Positions 1 through 7,320 of a stretch of 23,382 nucleotides of DNA are shown here, in pieces (position 1 is the first letter of the stretch; each line of letters begins with the position of its first letter). The stretch lies in the NCBI GenBank assembly GCA_019419865.1, contig JAHZIG010000035.1, positions 1 through 23,382 on the forward strand. Reading direction: 5' to 3'. The notes beneath the pieces are model-generated. The model was not told where the DNA came from, did not search any database, and saw nothing but the letters and a program-made list of their open reading frames with translations. Position numbers and translations under genes: made by a program. Source of the DNA: Clostridiales bacterium (lineage in GTDB: Bacteria > Bacillota > Clostridia > Monoglobales > Monoglobaceae).

Positions 1-597
1 GCTGGCTCGGTTTTTGTTGTGATTTATGATTATGCCTTTGTAAAGAAACCTAAAACGTTTTGAATTTTTATATACGATCATGTTGTATAAAGGAGCGATC
101 ACTCTAAAGCTCTTCGTTCCCGCAAAGTAACCCAGTATCGTAAAGACTGCGGTCGGGAAAATACACAACAGATACAATAACAAATTACCGTTGCCCATAA
201 ACATCTCGAACGGGAAATAATAGATCTTATATATAAGATCCATAAGCGAAGACGCGACGTTTCCATTATATATGAAAATTTCGAGCCTTACGTCTACCGG
301 GCTGAGATCGATCGCCCTAAGCGCGTACAGCAGACATGGCAGGATGGCCGAGATAACCGACGCTTTTACAGGCTTCGAGTAGTCCACTTCGTATCCGGGC
401 AGATTCCTGGTATCCTTTTCGCCTATGCTCCAGGCGACCGAATATATTATGTACGCGTAAATTATCGAAGTTATAGTCGTCGTGATATACGGATTCGACG
501 ACGACAGCCTCCACAGCGGCAGCGTAATGGCGAACGCCGCGATCACGCATATAAAATGATACAAATAGATCCTAAGCCCAAATTTCTTATAGTTCAT
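1..597 (-). CDS. Partial integral membrane protein of unknown function
   Basis: An open frame starts at ATG 597 and runs off the left edge after 199 codons with no stop. A clear ribosome binding site (TTGGAGGT) lies 5 bases upstream of the ATG. About four hydrophobic segments are visible, near residues 11-28, 42-58, 80-96 and 138-160, and the last visible part is basic (KNSKRFRFLYKG). A TATAAT -10 box lies at 728-723, but I see no good -35. I do not recognise the family. The protein is incomplete, so length and C-terminal domains are unknown. The shorter reading frames in the same stretch are overlapping shadows. Confidence 0.75.
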   Translation of the reverse strand, partial: MNYKKFGLRIYLYHFICVIAAFAITLPLWRLSSSNPYITTTITSIIYAYIIYSVAWSIGEKDTRNLPGYEVDYSKPVKASVISAILPCLLYALRAIDLSPVDVRLEIFIYNGNVASSLMDLIYKIYYFPFEMFMGNGNLLLYLLCIFPTAVFTILGYFAGTKSFRVIAPLYNMIVYKNSKRFRFLYKGIIINHNKNRAS

Positions 598-790
598 ATT
601 AACCTCCAAATAACCCCGCTCGCCGCCCGTCCGCCTTGCGCGCCGGTCCGGATCGGGGATGAAAAGCGCGGCCGTTTATCGCGTTATATCTCCCGATTTA
701 GTTTTCAATATAATAATTTTCTATTATACCATAGAAAGACTTATTCTTGGCCAAGACGGTCGTCCGCCTCAAAACCTAATTTGCGCGATA

Positions 791-830
791 AATAAAAATA
801 AAGGATACAACTCTTAAATGTCGTATCCTT
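791..830 (-). terminator. Rho-independent terminator of the tRNA-Gly transcript
   Basis: On the minus strand, just after the tRNA 3' end, AAGGATAC and GTATCCTT form an 8-bp stem (801-830). It is followed by a T-rich run, TTATTTTTATTT. Confidence 0.8.
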
Positions 831-835
831 TGATC

Positions 836-910
836 TGGAGCGGAAGACGAGATTCGAACTCGCGACGTTCACCTTGGCAAGGTGACGCTCTACCACTGAG
901 CCACTCCCGC
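836..910 (-). tRNA. tRNA-Gly (anticodon GCC)
   Basis: Read on the minus strand, the 75 bases fold as a complete cloverleaf. The acceptor stem pairs GCGGGAG with CTTCCGC (one G-U), followed by T and an encoded CCA. The D-loop region reads GGCTCAGTGGTAGAGC, the anticodon loop is TTGCCAA (anticodon GCC at 878-876), and the T-arm carries GTTCGAATC. GCC decodes GGC and GGU glycine codons. The gene stands alone between its own promoter and terminator. Confidence 0.97.
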
Positions 911-930
911 ATAAATTTTAGCGTGAACTT

Positions 931-959
931 ATAATACCACAAACGCTTGTATATGTCAA
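931..959 (-). promoter_or_regulatory. Promoter of tRNA-Gly
   Basis: Minus strand: -35 TTGACA (959-954), 17-bp spacer, -10 TATTAT (936-931). The -10 ends about 20 bases before the tRNA 5' end. This is a near-perfect vegetative promoter, as expected for a stable RNA gene. Confidence 0.88.
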
Positions 960-1019
960 TAGAAAATTCAAAATTTATTGAAATTTATCAAAATAAATAT
1001 TTTACAATGCGAATCGTTC

Positions 1020-1065
1020 GGCAAAAATCCCAAATCACGCCTCCCCAGCTGTCGCCGAGGAGGCG
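1020..1065 (-). terminator. Hairpin terminator after the CDF transporter gene
   Basis: A 12-bp stem with two G-U pairs on the minus strand and a 4-base loop occupies 1038-1065. It lies about 50 bases past the CDF stop codon. On the minus strand the stem is followed by TGATTTGGGATTTTTG, an imperfect U-tract. On the plus strand GTTTTAATC follows, but no plus gene leads into it. Confidence 0.6.
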
Positions 1066-1116
1066 GTTTTAATCGTATTTACAACACGGCCGATCGTTCG
1101 GCGCGTATAAAAACAG

Positions 1117-2286
1117 TTATTTAACGAATTGTTTATCAACCTCGATCACCGCGAAATGGTTGGGATTCTCGCTTTGGATACGTTCGCTAAGCGTCTTTAC
1201 CACCTTATCGTCCGGGATCGGGAAATTGTAGGGAACGACGATATCAAAGATCACGTTCGTATGCGTCGGCCCTTTCACTATCCTAAAATCGTGCATAGTG
1301 ATAGATGGGTCGATATCCTTAAGATACCCGGCGACCTTTTTCCTGAGCCGCGCGGTCTCCTCGTCGTCCACGCATATCGGATCCATATGGATCACGGCGC
1401 TGCAATGCAGATCGTCGCGGAGTCTGTGCTCGATCGTATCTATCATATCGTGTATCTCGAGGATATCCCCGTCCGCAGGCACCTCGGCGTGCAGAGATAT
1501 GAGTATCCTTCCGGGTCCGTAATTGTGAACTATCATATCGTGTATTCCGATAACGCCGTCGTAGGACAGAACGATATCGTTCACCTGTTTTACAAATTCG
1601 GGGTCGGGCGCCTGACCGAGCAACGGACTTATCGTATCCCTCGCCGCGCCTATCCCGGCGTAGCATATAAACAGCCCTACCAAAACGCCGCAGTAGCCGT
1701 CGATCTTAAGTCCGGTAAAATGCGCGACCAAAGTCGCCGCCAAGACGACCGAAGTAGCCAACGTATCGCTGAGGCTGTCGGTAGCCGTCGCCATCATGGC
1801 CGACGAATCGATCTTCTTGGATATTTTACGGTTATAATACGCCATATACAGCTTTACGATTATCGACGCCAAAAGGATCGCCAGTATGACCGGGCTGTAT
1901 GAAAGCTCCTCCGGATTAAAGATCTTCTCCACAGAGCTTTTTATCAGCTCGAACGCCATTATCAATATGATGACCGCGACCAAAAGCCCGGAGATATACT
2001 CGATCCTGCCGTGTCCGAACGGGTGGTCCGGGTCGGGTTCCTGCCCCGCCATACGAAAACCTATCAGGGTTATTATAGACGAACCCGCGTCCGAGAGATT
2101 GTTGAACGCGTCGGCCGTTATCGCGATCGAGTTGCTGATAAGCCCCGCGAATATCTTGCCAATAAAAAGAAGTATGTTCAGCGCTATCCCGACCGCGCCG
2201 CAAAGAACGCCGTATTTCTGTCTCACCGCCGGATTTTTCACGTCGTTTCGGTCTTTAATAAAGAATCTGGCTAAAAGCTCTACCAT
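1117..2286 (-). CDS. Cation diffusion facilitator family transporter, probable Mn(II)-type exporter
   Basis: 389 residues; ATG at 2286 is preceded by AGGAGGGAG at good spacing. CDF proteins use the proton gradient to export divalent metals from the cytoplasm. Membrane segments cover about residues 27-215, with the conserved HPFGHGRIEYI loop (88-98). The transport site reads N62-x3-D66 in TM2 and D170-x3-D174 in TM5. This all N/D site lacks the His of typical Zn/Cd exporters and resembles the site reported for MntE-type manganese exporters, so Mn is my inferred substrate. The C-terminal cytoplasmic part (about 225-389) is twice the usual length. A first metal-binding-type domain ends near 303, and a second related-looking domain ends in NPNHFAVIEVD. 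Such double tails occur in Firmicutes members. The gene is monocistronic, with its own promoter and a long leader. Confidence 0.93.
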   Translation of the reverse strand: MVELLARFFIKDRNDVKNPAVRQKYGVLCGAVGIALNILLFIGKIFAGLISNSIAITADAFNNLSDAGSSIITLIGFRMAGQEPDPDHPFGHGRIEYISGLLVAVIILIMAFELIKSSVEKIFNPEELSYSPVILAILLASIIVKLYMAYYNRKISKKIDSSAMMATATDSLSDTLATSVVLAATLVAHFTGLKIDGYCGVLVGLFICYAGIGAARDTISPLLGQAPDPEFVKQVNDIVLSYDGVIGIHDMIVHNYGPGRILISLHAEVPADGDILEIHDMIDTIEHRLRDDLHCSAVIHMDPICVDDEETARLRKKVAGYLKDIDPSITMHDFRIVKGPTHTNVIFDIVVPYNFPIPDDKVVKTLSERIQSENPNHFAVIEVDKQFVK

Positions 2287-2652
2287 AAACTGCTCCCTCC
2301 TGCAAATATCAACTCTATCATCGGCGCGCGTAAAATACGGGAAAACTCCGCTCTTCCTCTTCCGCTAAAGCTCGCCGCCGCATACGTAATTTATGTCAGC
2401 CGCCGTTGTTTTCGCTTAACGCCGCCGCTGCGTTTCCAATAATTGTAGCGCTTATCCAAAGCCCTCGTCAAGTAGAAATCCGTTTTAATAAATATTTATA
2501 TTCGCGGACGCTTATAATTATATCGCCCAAACTTTGGATCTACAGCCTCGCAAATTTTCGCGGAGCCGAATCTTGTTAAAACGCGCGTAAATCTCATATC
2601 GTTTCAAGCGGCGCGGCGGATCGTTATCTTGGCGGCGCTCCGCCTTTCCGCG
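2287..2652 (-). promoter_or_regulatory. Promoter and about 150-nt leader of the CDF gene; rest of the gap empty
   Basis: Minus strand: -35 TTGACG (2471-2466), 18-bp spacer, -10 TACAAT (2447-2442). Transcription would start near 2435 and give a leader of about 150 bases before the ATG at 2286. I looked for the manganese-sensing yybP-ykoY riboswitch in the leader and did not recognise its conserved loop. The leader is rich in GCGGCGG runs and holds an imperfect palindrome, CATACGTAATTTATG. In 2472-2652 I see no gene. Confidence 0.65.
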
Positions 2653-2700
2653 CAAAAAAATCAACGGCGCCGGCGGCTTTATAACGTAGGCCGCCGGCGC
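2653..2700 (-). terminator. Rho-independent terminator of the MATE gene
   Basis: An 11-bp perfect GC-rich stem (2690-2700 with 2667-2677, GCGCCGGCGGC) with a 12-base loop lies 7 bases beyond the MATE stop codon. On the minus strand it is followed by CGTTGATTTTTTT. Confidence 0.92.
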
Positions 2701-2707
2701 GTAAACA

Positions 2708-4093
2708 TTATTCGTATTCCGGGCTCTTTTCTTTCTTCTGAAGCTCAAGCTTTTTAAATATATTCCGCAGTACGAATATCGCCGCTACCGCCAAGATCAA
2801 CTCGGCTACAAACTGAGCGTAAGCTAAGCCGTACAGCGGGAACAGTCGGTTTAAAATATACAAAGCCGGTATTTCAAGAACTATCTTCCTGAGTATCGCA
2901 AACACAAACGACTTCTCGCCCATACCGCAGGCCTGATAAACGCCGACGCCGATAAAATCAACGCACAAAAACGGCAGGCCTAAGCAGAATCCGCGCAGGA
3001 AACTTGCTCCGTAGGCTATAATGCTTTCATTTTCCATAAACAAAGCCGTCAGCGGCGCGGCCGCGATATAGTAACAGATAGACGTCGCGACCAGGAAAGT
3101 TACCGAGATCTTCATAGCGAACGTCAGCGTCTTTTTCATTCGCTCGATATTCATACTCGCATAGCTGTAGCTGATCAGCGGCATGATCCCCTGCGACAAT
3201 CCCATAGCGATATTCATGGGCACCATGTTTATCTTTTGAGTGATCCCCATCGCCGCGACCGCGTCCGAGCCGAATACGGACGTAAAATTATTGAGCACGG
3301 TCATACCCGTTACGTTAAGCAAGTTCTGGATCGAAGCGGGGATACCGACGCCGCACACGCCGGTTACGATATACTTTTTAAACCGGTACATCTTCGGGTT
3401 TATGCACACGTACGTCCTGTTCCTCTTAAAAAAGAGCAGAACGAAGAAATACAGGCAAGCTACGCAGTTTGATATAAACGTAGCGAGACCCGCGCCGCCC
3501 GCGCCCATATTAAGCCCCCACGGCATAATAAAGATAGGGTCCAGTATAATATTTAATATACAGCCGCTCATCGTCCCTATACTCGCATGGAGCGACGCGC
3601 CCTCGGCGCGAACCAGATAAGCCATAACGACGTTTAGAATGGCGGGAGCCGCGCCCATTACGACCGTCCAGAACATATATTCCCAGGTCGCCTGCGCGGT
3701 CTCGGAGTTCGCTCCGAGCAAACTCAGCAGCGGCGAGCTAAATATAAAACAGACCAGCGAGAATAATATACCCGCGATTATCGAGCTGTAGAATCCGAAA
3801 GCTGAACTCAGCGAGACCGTCTTAAAATCCTTCGCGCCCAGCGCTCTGCTCATCATGCTCGAACTTCCGACGCCGAACAGATTGTTTACGGCGTTGAACG
3901 CCAACAAGACCGGCGCCGCCAGCGTGACCGCGGCGTTCTGGATCGGATCGTTCAACATACCGACGAAATATGTATCCGCAAGATTATAAAACACCATGAC
4001 CAGCGAACTGAGAACCGTCGGCGCCGCCAGCTTCATGACCGCTTTTGGGACGGACGTTCTTTCAAATAGTTCAACCGTACTTTTATCTAACAT
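2708..4093 (-). CDS. MATE family multidrug/organic cation efflux transporter
   Basis: The open frame extends to 4129, but I place the start at ATG 4093 (M-L-D-K-S-T-V-E-L-F), which has GGAAGGAG 7 bases upstream; the longer start has no such site. This gives 461 residues, normal for the family. The protein is almost entirely hydrophobic, with about 12 membrane segments in two halves. The N-terminal half shows PTVLSSLVMVFYNLADTYFVG, a typical MATE opening, and the second half begins near GIPASIQNLLNVTG. MATE proteins export cationic drugs or metabolites using Na+ or H+ gradients; the substrate here cannot be told. The gene stands alone between its own promoter and terminator. The long leader suggests possible regulation by attenuation. 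Confidence 0.93.
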   Translation of the reverse strand: MLDKSTVELFERTSVPKAVMKLAAPTVLSSLVMVFYNLADTYFVGMLNDPIQNAAVTLAAPVLLAFNAVNNLFGVGSSSMMSRALGAKDFKTVSLSSAFGFYSSIIAGILFSLVCFIFSSPLLSLLGANSETAQATWEYMFWTVVMGAAPAILNVVMAYLVRAEGASLHASIGTMSGCILNIILDPIFIMPWGLNMGAGGAGLATFISNCVACLYFFVLLFFKRNRTYVCINPKMYRFKKYIVTGVCGVGIPASIQNLLNVTGMTVLNNFTSVFGSDAVAAMGITQKINMVPMNIAMGLSQGIMPLISYSYASMNIERMKKTLTFAMKISVTFLVATSICYYIAAAPLTALFMENESIIAYGASFLRGFCLGLPFLCVDFIGVGVYQACGMGEKSFVFAILRKIVLEIPALYILNRLFPLYGLAYAQFVAELILAVAAIFVLRNIFKKLELQKKEKSPEYE

Positions 4094-4165
4094 ACTTTCT
4101 CCTTCCTTGAGAGCCTCGCCGATCTTCACACGTAAGCCTCGGCAAAACGGCTCGCATATTAAAAT

Positions 4166-4206
4166 ATTTATTCAAATATAAACGGATAAGGTTTGATCCC
4201 TATCCG
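4166..4206 (-). promoter_or_regulatory. Terminator-like hairpin in the MATE leader (possible attenuator)
   Basis: On the minus strand CGGATAGGG and CCTTATCCG (4206-4198 with 4191-4183) form a 9-bp stem with one mismatch and a 6-base loop. It is followed by TTTATATTTG. It lies within the roughly 235-base leader between the promoter and the MATE start. The U-tract is interrupted, so termination is only possible, not certain. Confidence 0.4.
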
Positions 4207-4336
4207 CTCAAATCGCATAAAATAAATACGGCCCGCCCGATCGGCGGACGCGCGCAGCGCATAACGCGTAACGTAATATATACCTTGATCAATTCCGCAG
4301 GGCGCTTGCATTAGTCATAAACGCAGCGTCTATATT

Positions 4337-4365
4337 AGTATATACCTTTTTCCCGCATAATTCAA
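4337..4365 (-). promoter_or_regulatory. Promoter of the MATE gene
   Basis: Minus strand: -35 TTGAAT (4365-4360), 17-bp spacer, -10 TATACT (4342-4337). The transcript would start near 4330, giving a long leader. The remainder of the 4094-4499 gap holds no ORF that I can support. Confidence 0.65.
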
Positions 4366-4499
4366 TAGCGTTTATTAAATCCGTGTAAAATGAAACAAAT
4401 ATGTAACATTACTATCACAAAATATCTGTAATCGCCGCCGGACGTTCCGACTATCCGCCTAACCGCGCTTGCCGCGAAAATCTCCGCCTCGGCTATAAA

Positions 4500-4976
4500 C
4501 TACAGCCGCCCTACGATCCCTAAAATCGTTCCCAATATCAACAGCCCGCCGATCGAGGCGGTTAGAGCGATACATATGTTTTTAACTATTCGCGATCCGA
4601 TCAGTGAGCTTATCAATTTATTTTCATCTATCCCAAATATTTTAGCGGCGCCGAGATATATCATATAAATCAAGATCAATATGGTAAATAGCGCCCACAA
4701 AAATACTACGGCGTCGTACGCGCCTAAAATAACGTCGTTTCCGTATGTCGAAAACAGTCTTAAAAATTCCCCCTTGCTGTACCAGGCGTCGCGATCCCAG
4801 TTTTGCGCAAGCCACCAGTCCTCGCCGCTTCTCACGGTATTGTATATATTGGGAACCTTTTTTAAAACGATCAAAGGAGCTTCCTCTATTCGATAGCTCA
4901 CCCTCGCCGTGAAGAATTTTACTATTGTAAGTTCTATGTACAGTAATATAAAATACCATTTTGATATGAGTTTCAT
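4500..4976 (-). CDS. Hypothetical three-helix membrane protein
   Basis: 158 residues starting at ATG 4976, with GGAG about 9 bases upstream. Predicted membrane segments are residues 7-24, 82-112 and 132-155. Between the first two is an exposed loop of about 55 residues rich in Trp and charged residues (GEDWWLAQNWDRDAWYSKGE, 51-70). I do not recognise the family. It follows the 166-aa anchored protein by 33 bases on the same strand, so the two are probably co-transcribed and may act together at the membrane. Function unknown. Confidence 0.72.
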   Translation of the reverse strand: MKLISKWYFILLYIELTIVKFFTARVSYRIEEAPLIVLKKVPNIYNTVRSGEDWWLAQNWDRDAWYSKGEFLRLFSTYGNDVILGAYDAVVFLWALFTILILIYMIYLGAAKIFGIDENKLISSLIGSRIVKNICIALTASIGGLLILGTILGIVGRL

Positions 4977-5009
4977 TTTAGCGTCTCCATATTAATGCGT
5001 AAACTCTAT

Positions 5010-5510
5010 TTAATCATACCAGCTTATTTCCGGTTGATTTTTTAAATGTCTGCGATACAATTGTTTGTATTCCCTCATACTTTGCGGCAGCGACGTTAAA
5101 GTCGGCTCGTTATTATCCATAGCGATCTCAATAACGGCGAACCCGCCCGTTCCCGTTCCGAAATATCCGGCCGCGCAGCTAACGCCTCCGTTTAGCGCAT
5201 CAAGTGAAACTTCAACGTTATACGAACCATATTCTTGTATATCTGTCGGTATATTTATCTTCCTATATTCGCCGCCCGCTAAATCCGATATGCGCTCAAA
5301 TTCTTCCTTTTCTTCACCGGGCGCGCGATAATAATCCACAGATATATTATTTATAGTCTCGTTTGTATCATTATGCAGAACAATCGAATACGTGCTCCTG
5401 TCGTAATCCGACGGCTTTATGAATATAAAATTATCATATACCAGCCGCGCGGCAAAAAGCACAATAACAATTAGGATCGATACGCATATGATCACGATTC
5501 TCTTTTGCAT
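5010..5510 (-). CDS. Hypothetical membrane-anchored extracytoplasmic protein
   Basis: 166 residues; ATG 5510 has a strong GGAGGGG site 6 bases upstream. One N-terminal hydrophobic helix (about 4-22) acts as signal anchor. The rest is an exposed, beta-rich domain, with alternating strands such as YSIVLHNDTNETINNISVDY (41-60). A Gly-rich stretch lies near 120-127, and the tail is basic and aromatic. I recognise no named family. It is upstream of the three-helix membrane protein (33-base gap) and downstream of a broken small ORF, forming a likely minus-strand operon. A secreted sensory or stress-related role is only a guess. Confidence 0.72.
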   Translation of the reverse strand: MQKRIVIICVSILIVIVLFAARLVYDNFIFIKPSDYDRSTYSIVLHNDTNETINNISVDYYRAPGEEKEEFERISDLAGGEYRKINIPTDIQEYGSYNVEVSLDALNGGVSCAAGYFGTGTGGFAVIEIAMDNNEPTLTSLPQSMREYKQLYRRHLKNQPEISWYD

Positions 5511-5565
5511 ACAGGTTCCCCTCCTAAACAGCTCTATGGTTCGTCAATCGCGCGTATCTTTATTA

Positions 5566-5777
5566 TCAGTTACAAAAAGGTATCAAACCCGCTTTAAACT
5601 CGTAAATATCCCCCGTCACGATCTATCGCCGTATCTGTTCACGCGTTTGACTGAAATCGGTTTCCCATTTATAGTTCCTATCTTTACCAGCCAAATCTCC
5701 GAAACGTCTTCGCTTTCGTCTATCGATATAATGACCTCCCACAGATCCTCGTAGTAATTCTCTTGATCTATATTCAT
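5566..5777 (-). pseudogene. Small ORF interrupted by a one-base frameshift (candidate)
   Basis: ATG 5777 opens 53 codons, containing WLVKIGTINGKPISVKRV, that end at TGA 5618-5616. Reading on in the next frame, as if one base had been lost near 5620, continues sensibly as VTGDIYEFKAGLIPFCN to a TGA at 5568-5566. The sum would be a protein of about 70 residues. No family is recognised. I see no ribosome binding site, and a TATAAT box (5781-5776) overlaps the start codon, so it may be untranslated. Alternatives are a real 53-aa protein, an assembly error, or chance. Confidence 0.35.
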
Positions 5778-5910
5778 TATAACATAATTAATTTATATAA
5801 TATAGCCTAATTAATTACAAACTTAGCGCTATTATTTTGTAACAAACAAACAATTTATCATAATATTAAATAACTCAGCGACGGCGATATTAAAAAATCC
5901 CCAAATAAGC

Positions 5911-5942
5911 AAAATAAAAAGCGGAATACAATATCCGCCTTT
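5911..5942 (-). terminator. Rho-independent terminator of the metallophosphoesterase gene
   Basis: Minus strand: AAAGGCGGA pairs with TCCGCTTTT (5942-5934 with 5925-5917), with one G-U and an 8-base loop. The U-tract continues as TTTTTATTTT. It lies 33 bases after the stop codon. Confidence 0.82.
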
Positions 5943-5974
5943 GGTGAATACAATATTTAAAAAGATCGCGTAAA

Positions 5975-6676
5975 CTATTCCGCAATAAGTTTCGGAACAA
6001 AGCTCAGGTAATCGCTCGCGACCAGCGTCAGTTCGACTCCCATAACGTCGCCCTGGACGGCGAAATTATGCGCCGCGGCGTGGAGATGTCCGTAGACGCA
6101 TTTCTTTACGCCGTATTCCTTCATGAGTTTTATCATGGTCAGATCGTTCATGTTCTTCTCTACCGGCGGGTAGTGCGTCGCAACGATTATCTCGTCCGGT
6201 CTTAGACTGCGCGCCGCCTCGAGCGACAGGATCAACCGCTGCTTTTCGCGCTCGAACATCTTCACGTCCTCCGCGCTCGAGTTCTCGTCGGCTATGTTCC
6301 AGCCCCGCGTACCGCATATCGCGCGGCCGCGATACATTATCGCGTTATTATGCAGAAACTCTATCGAGCTGAAGTCGTTCGCCTTGGTATACTTTCTCAG
6401 CTTGCTCATAGTTTCCCACCAATAATCGTGGTTGCCCTTGCCTATTACCTTTCTGCCGCTTAGACTATTTATATATTCAAAATCGTTGTACGCGTCGCTT
6501 AAATAGGTCGCCCACGAAATATCGCCCGGCATTATGACTATATCGTCCTCGCCCACCGTGCTGTTCCAGTTTTCTCTGAGCTTTTCCACGTAATTGTCCC
6601 ATTTGTCGCCGAAAACGTTCATCGGCTTATCTACGCTGAGCGGAAGATGTAGATCCGAAATCGCAAAAATAGCCAT
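5975..6676 (-). CDS. Calcineurin-like metallophosphoesterase
   Basis: I choose ATG 6676 (233 residues), which has GGGAAGGATT at correct spacing, over an upstream GTG at 6703. All metallophosphoesterase metal and catalytic motifs are present. They are D8-x-H10 (SDLHL), GD at 51-52 (MPGDISW), GNHD at 81-84, H168 (THYPP) and GHLH at 196-199. These residues bind two metal ions and hydrolyse a phosphoester. The pattern GNHDYWW with CGTRGW matches a conserved Firmicutes group of predicted phosphohydrolases with no established substrate. There is no signal peptide, so it is cytoplasmic. It is transcribed alone and divergently from the DUF1540 gene. Confidence 0.92.
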   Translation of the reverse strand: MAIFAISDLHLPLSVDKPMNVFGDKWDNYVEKLRENWNSTVGEDDIVIMPGDISWATYLSDAYNDFEYINSLSGRKVIGKGNHDYWWETMSKLRKYTKANDFSSIEFLHNNAIMYRGRAICGTRGWNIADENSSAEDVKMFEREKQRLILSLEAARSLRPDEIIVATHYPPVEKNMNDLTMIKLMKEYGVKKCVYGHLHAAAHNFAVQGDVMGVELTLVASDYLSFVPKLIAE

Positions 6677-6803
6677 ATTTTTAATCCTTCCCTTTCCGCC
6701 CACATTTAACTCTCGAGCAGCCGTATCCGTGGGCGGGATAAAGCTCTTGAATATCTTTGATAAACCGTCGCGCTTTCGCCGAAGGTTTCTGATGTCCGAT
6801 TTT

Positions 6804-6833
6804 ATTTTACAATATTTGTTAATAATTTAACAA
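6804..6833 (-). promoter_or_regulatory. Candidate promoter of the metallophosphoesterase gene
   Basis: Minus strand: -35 TTGTTA (6833-6828), 18-bp spacer, -10 TAAAAT (6809-6804). It would give a leader of about 120 bases. It is a weak match to consensus. Confidence 0.45.
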
Positions 6834-6952
6834 TTCTATACGCAAAAACAATTTTAATAAAACAGAGGCCGTTTAAGGAAAATCTAATTAAGCCCGTATA
6901 ATTGCGCGGCAGTCGGGATATAATAAGCTCGTACCCGAAAGGAGAGATTAAT

Positions 6953-7105
6953 ATGGATAACAAAACTATCGTATGCAGAGTGTCAAACTGCGAATATCAC
7001 TCGAATGCAGACACGTGTACCGCTACTAAGATAGAAGTCAGCGGAACGCAAAAATGTTGCAGCTCTTGCGATACCGAATGTATGACGTTTAAGCCCTGCA
7101 AATAG
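6953..7105 (+). CDS. DUF1540 domain-containing Cys-rich small protein
   Basis: 50 residues from ATG 6953, preceded by AAAGGAGAG 6 bases away; extending the frame upstream lacks a ribosome site. It has eight cysteines (8, 13, 22, 35, 36, 39, 43, 49). The pattern C-x4-C-x-Y-x6-C-x-A-x3-I-x-V ending in TECMTF is the signature of DUF1540, small proteins common in spore-forming Firmicutes and thought to bind metal. Function is not established. The gene is divergent from the metallophosphoesterase, with TATAAT boxes at 6897-6902 and 6919-6924 upstream but no matching -35. A sporulation sigma factor is possible, not shown. Confidence 0.9.
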   Translation: MDNKTIVCRVSNCEYHSNADTCTATKIEVSGTQKCCSSCDTECMTFKPCK

Positions 7106-7118
7106 CTTATGAGTTAAT

Positions 7119-7157
7119 GGGTGACACTTATCTTACGTGTCACCCAAATACTTTTAT
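7119..7157 (+). terminator. Terminator of the DUF1540 gene
   Basis: A perfect 9-bp stem GGGTGACAC/GTGTCACCC (7119-7127, 7137-7145) with a 9-base loop lies 13 bases after the stop codon. It is followed by AAATACTTTTATC. The U-tract is poor, but position and stem strength fit a terminator. Confidence 0.65.
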
Positions 7158-7320
7158 CCGTACATATCAAAGCCGCGCGATAGCATAAAACAATTAAATC
7201 CCTTCGCCGCTTATCTATAATTACAAGTTTTTTTAATACAAATTTTTCCCTTCGCGCCAAACCGATCTTGGCAAACCGCCGCTATCCTAAAACTTCGGAT
7301 CGCCCTTTATTTTTACGGAT

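Noticed and set aside
1129..1902. Long plus-strand open frame opposite the CDF gene (257 codons)
   Set aside because: It lies wholly within the antisense of a clear CDF transporter and its translation (Arg/His/Asp-rich) matches nothing. A mirror frame of a GC-rich coding strand.
2287..2435. yybP-ykoY manganese riboswitch before the CDF gene
   Set aside because: The expected conserved loop sequences were not found by eye, so I do not call it despite the suggestive gene.
5419..5754. 111-codon plus-strand frame
   Set aside because: No ribosome site, overlaps the start of the anchored protein gene, and the minus-strand candidate there is more protein-like.
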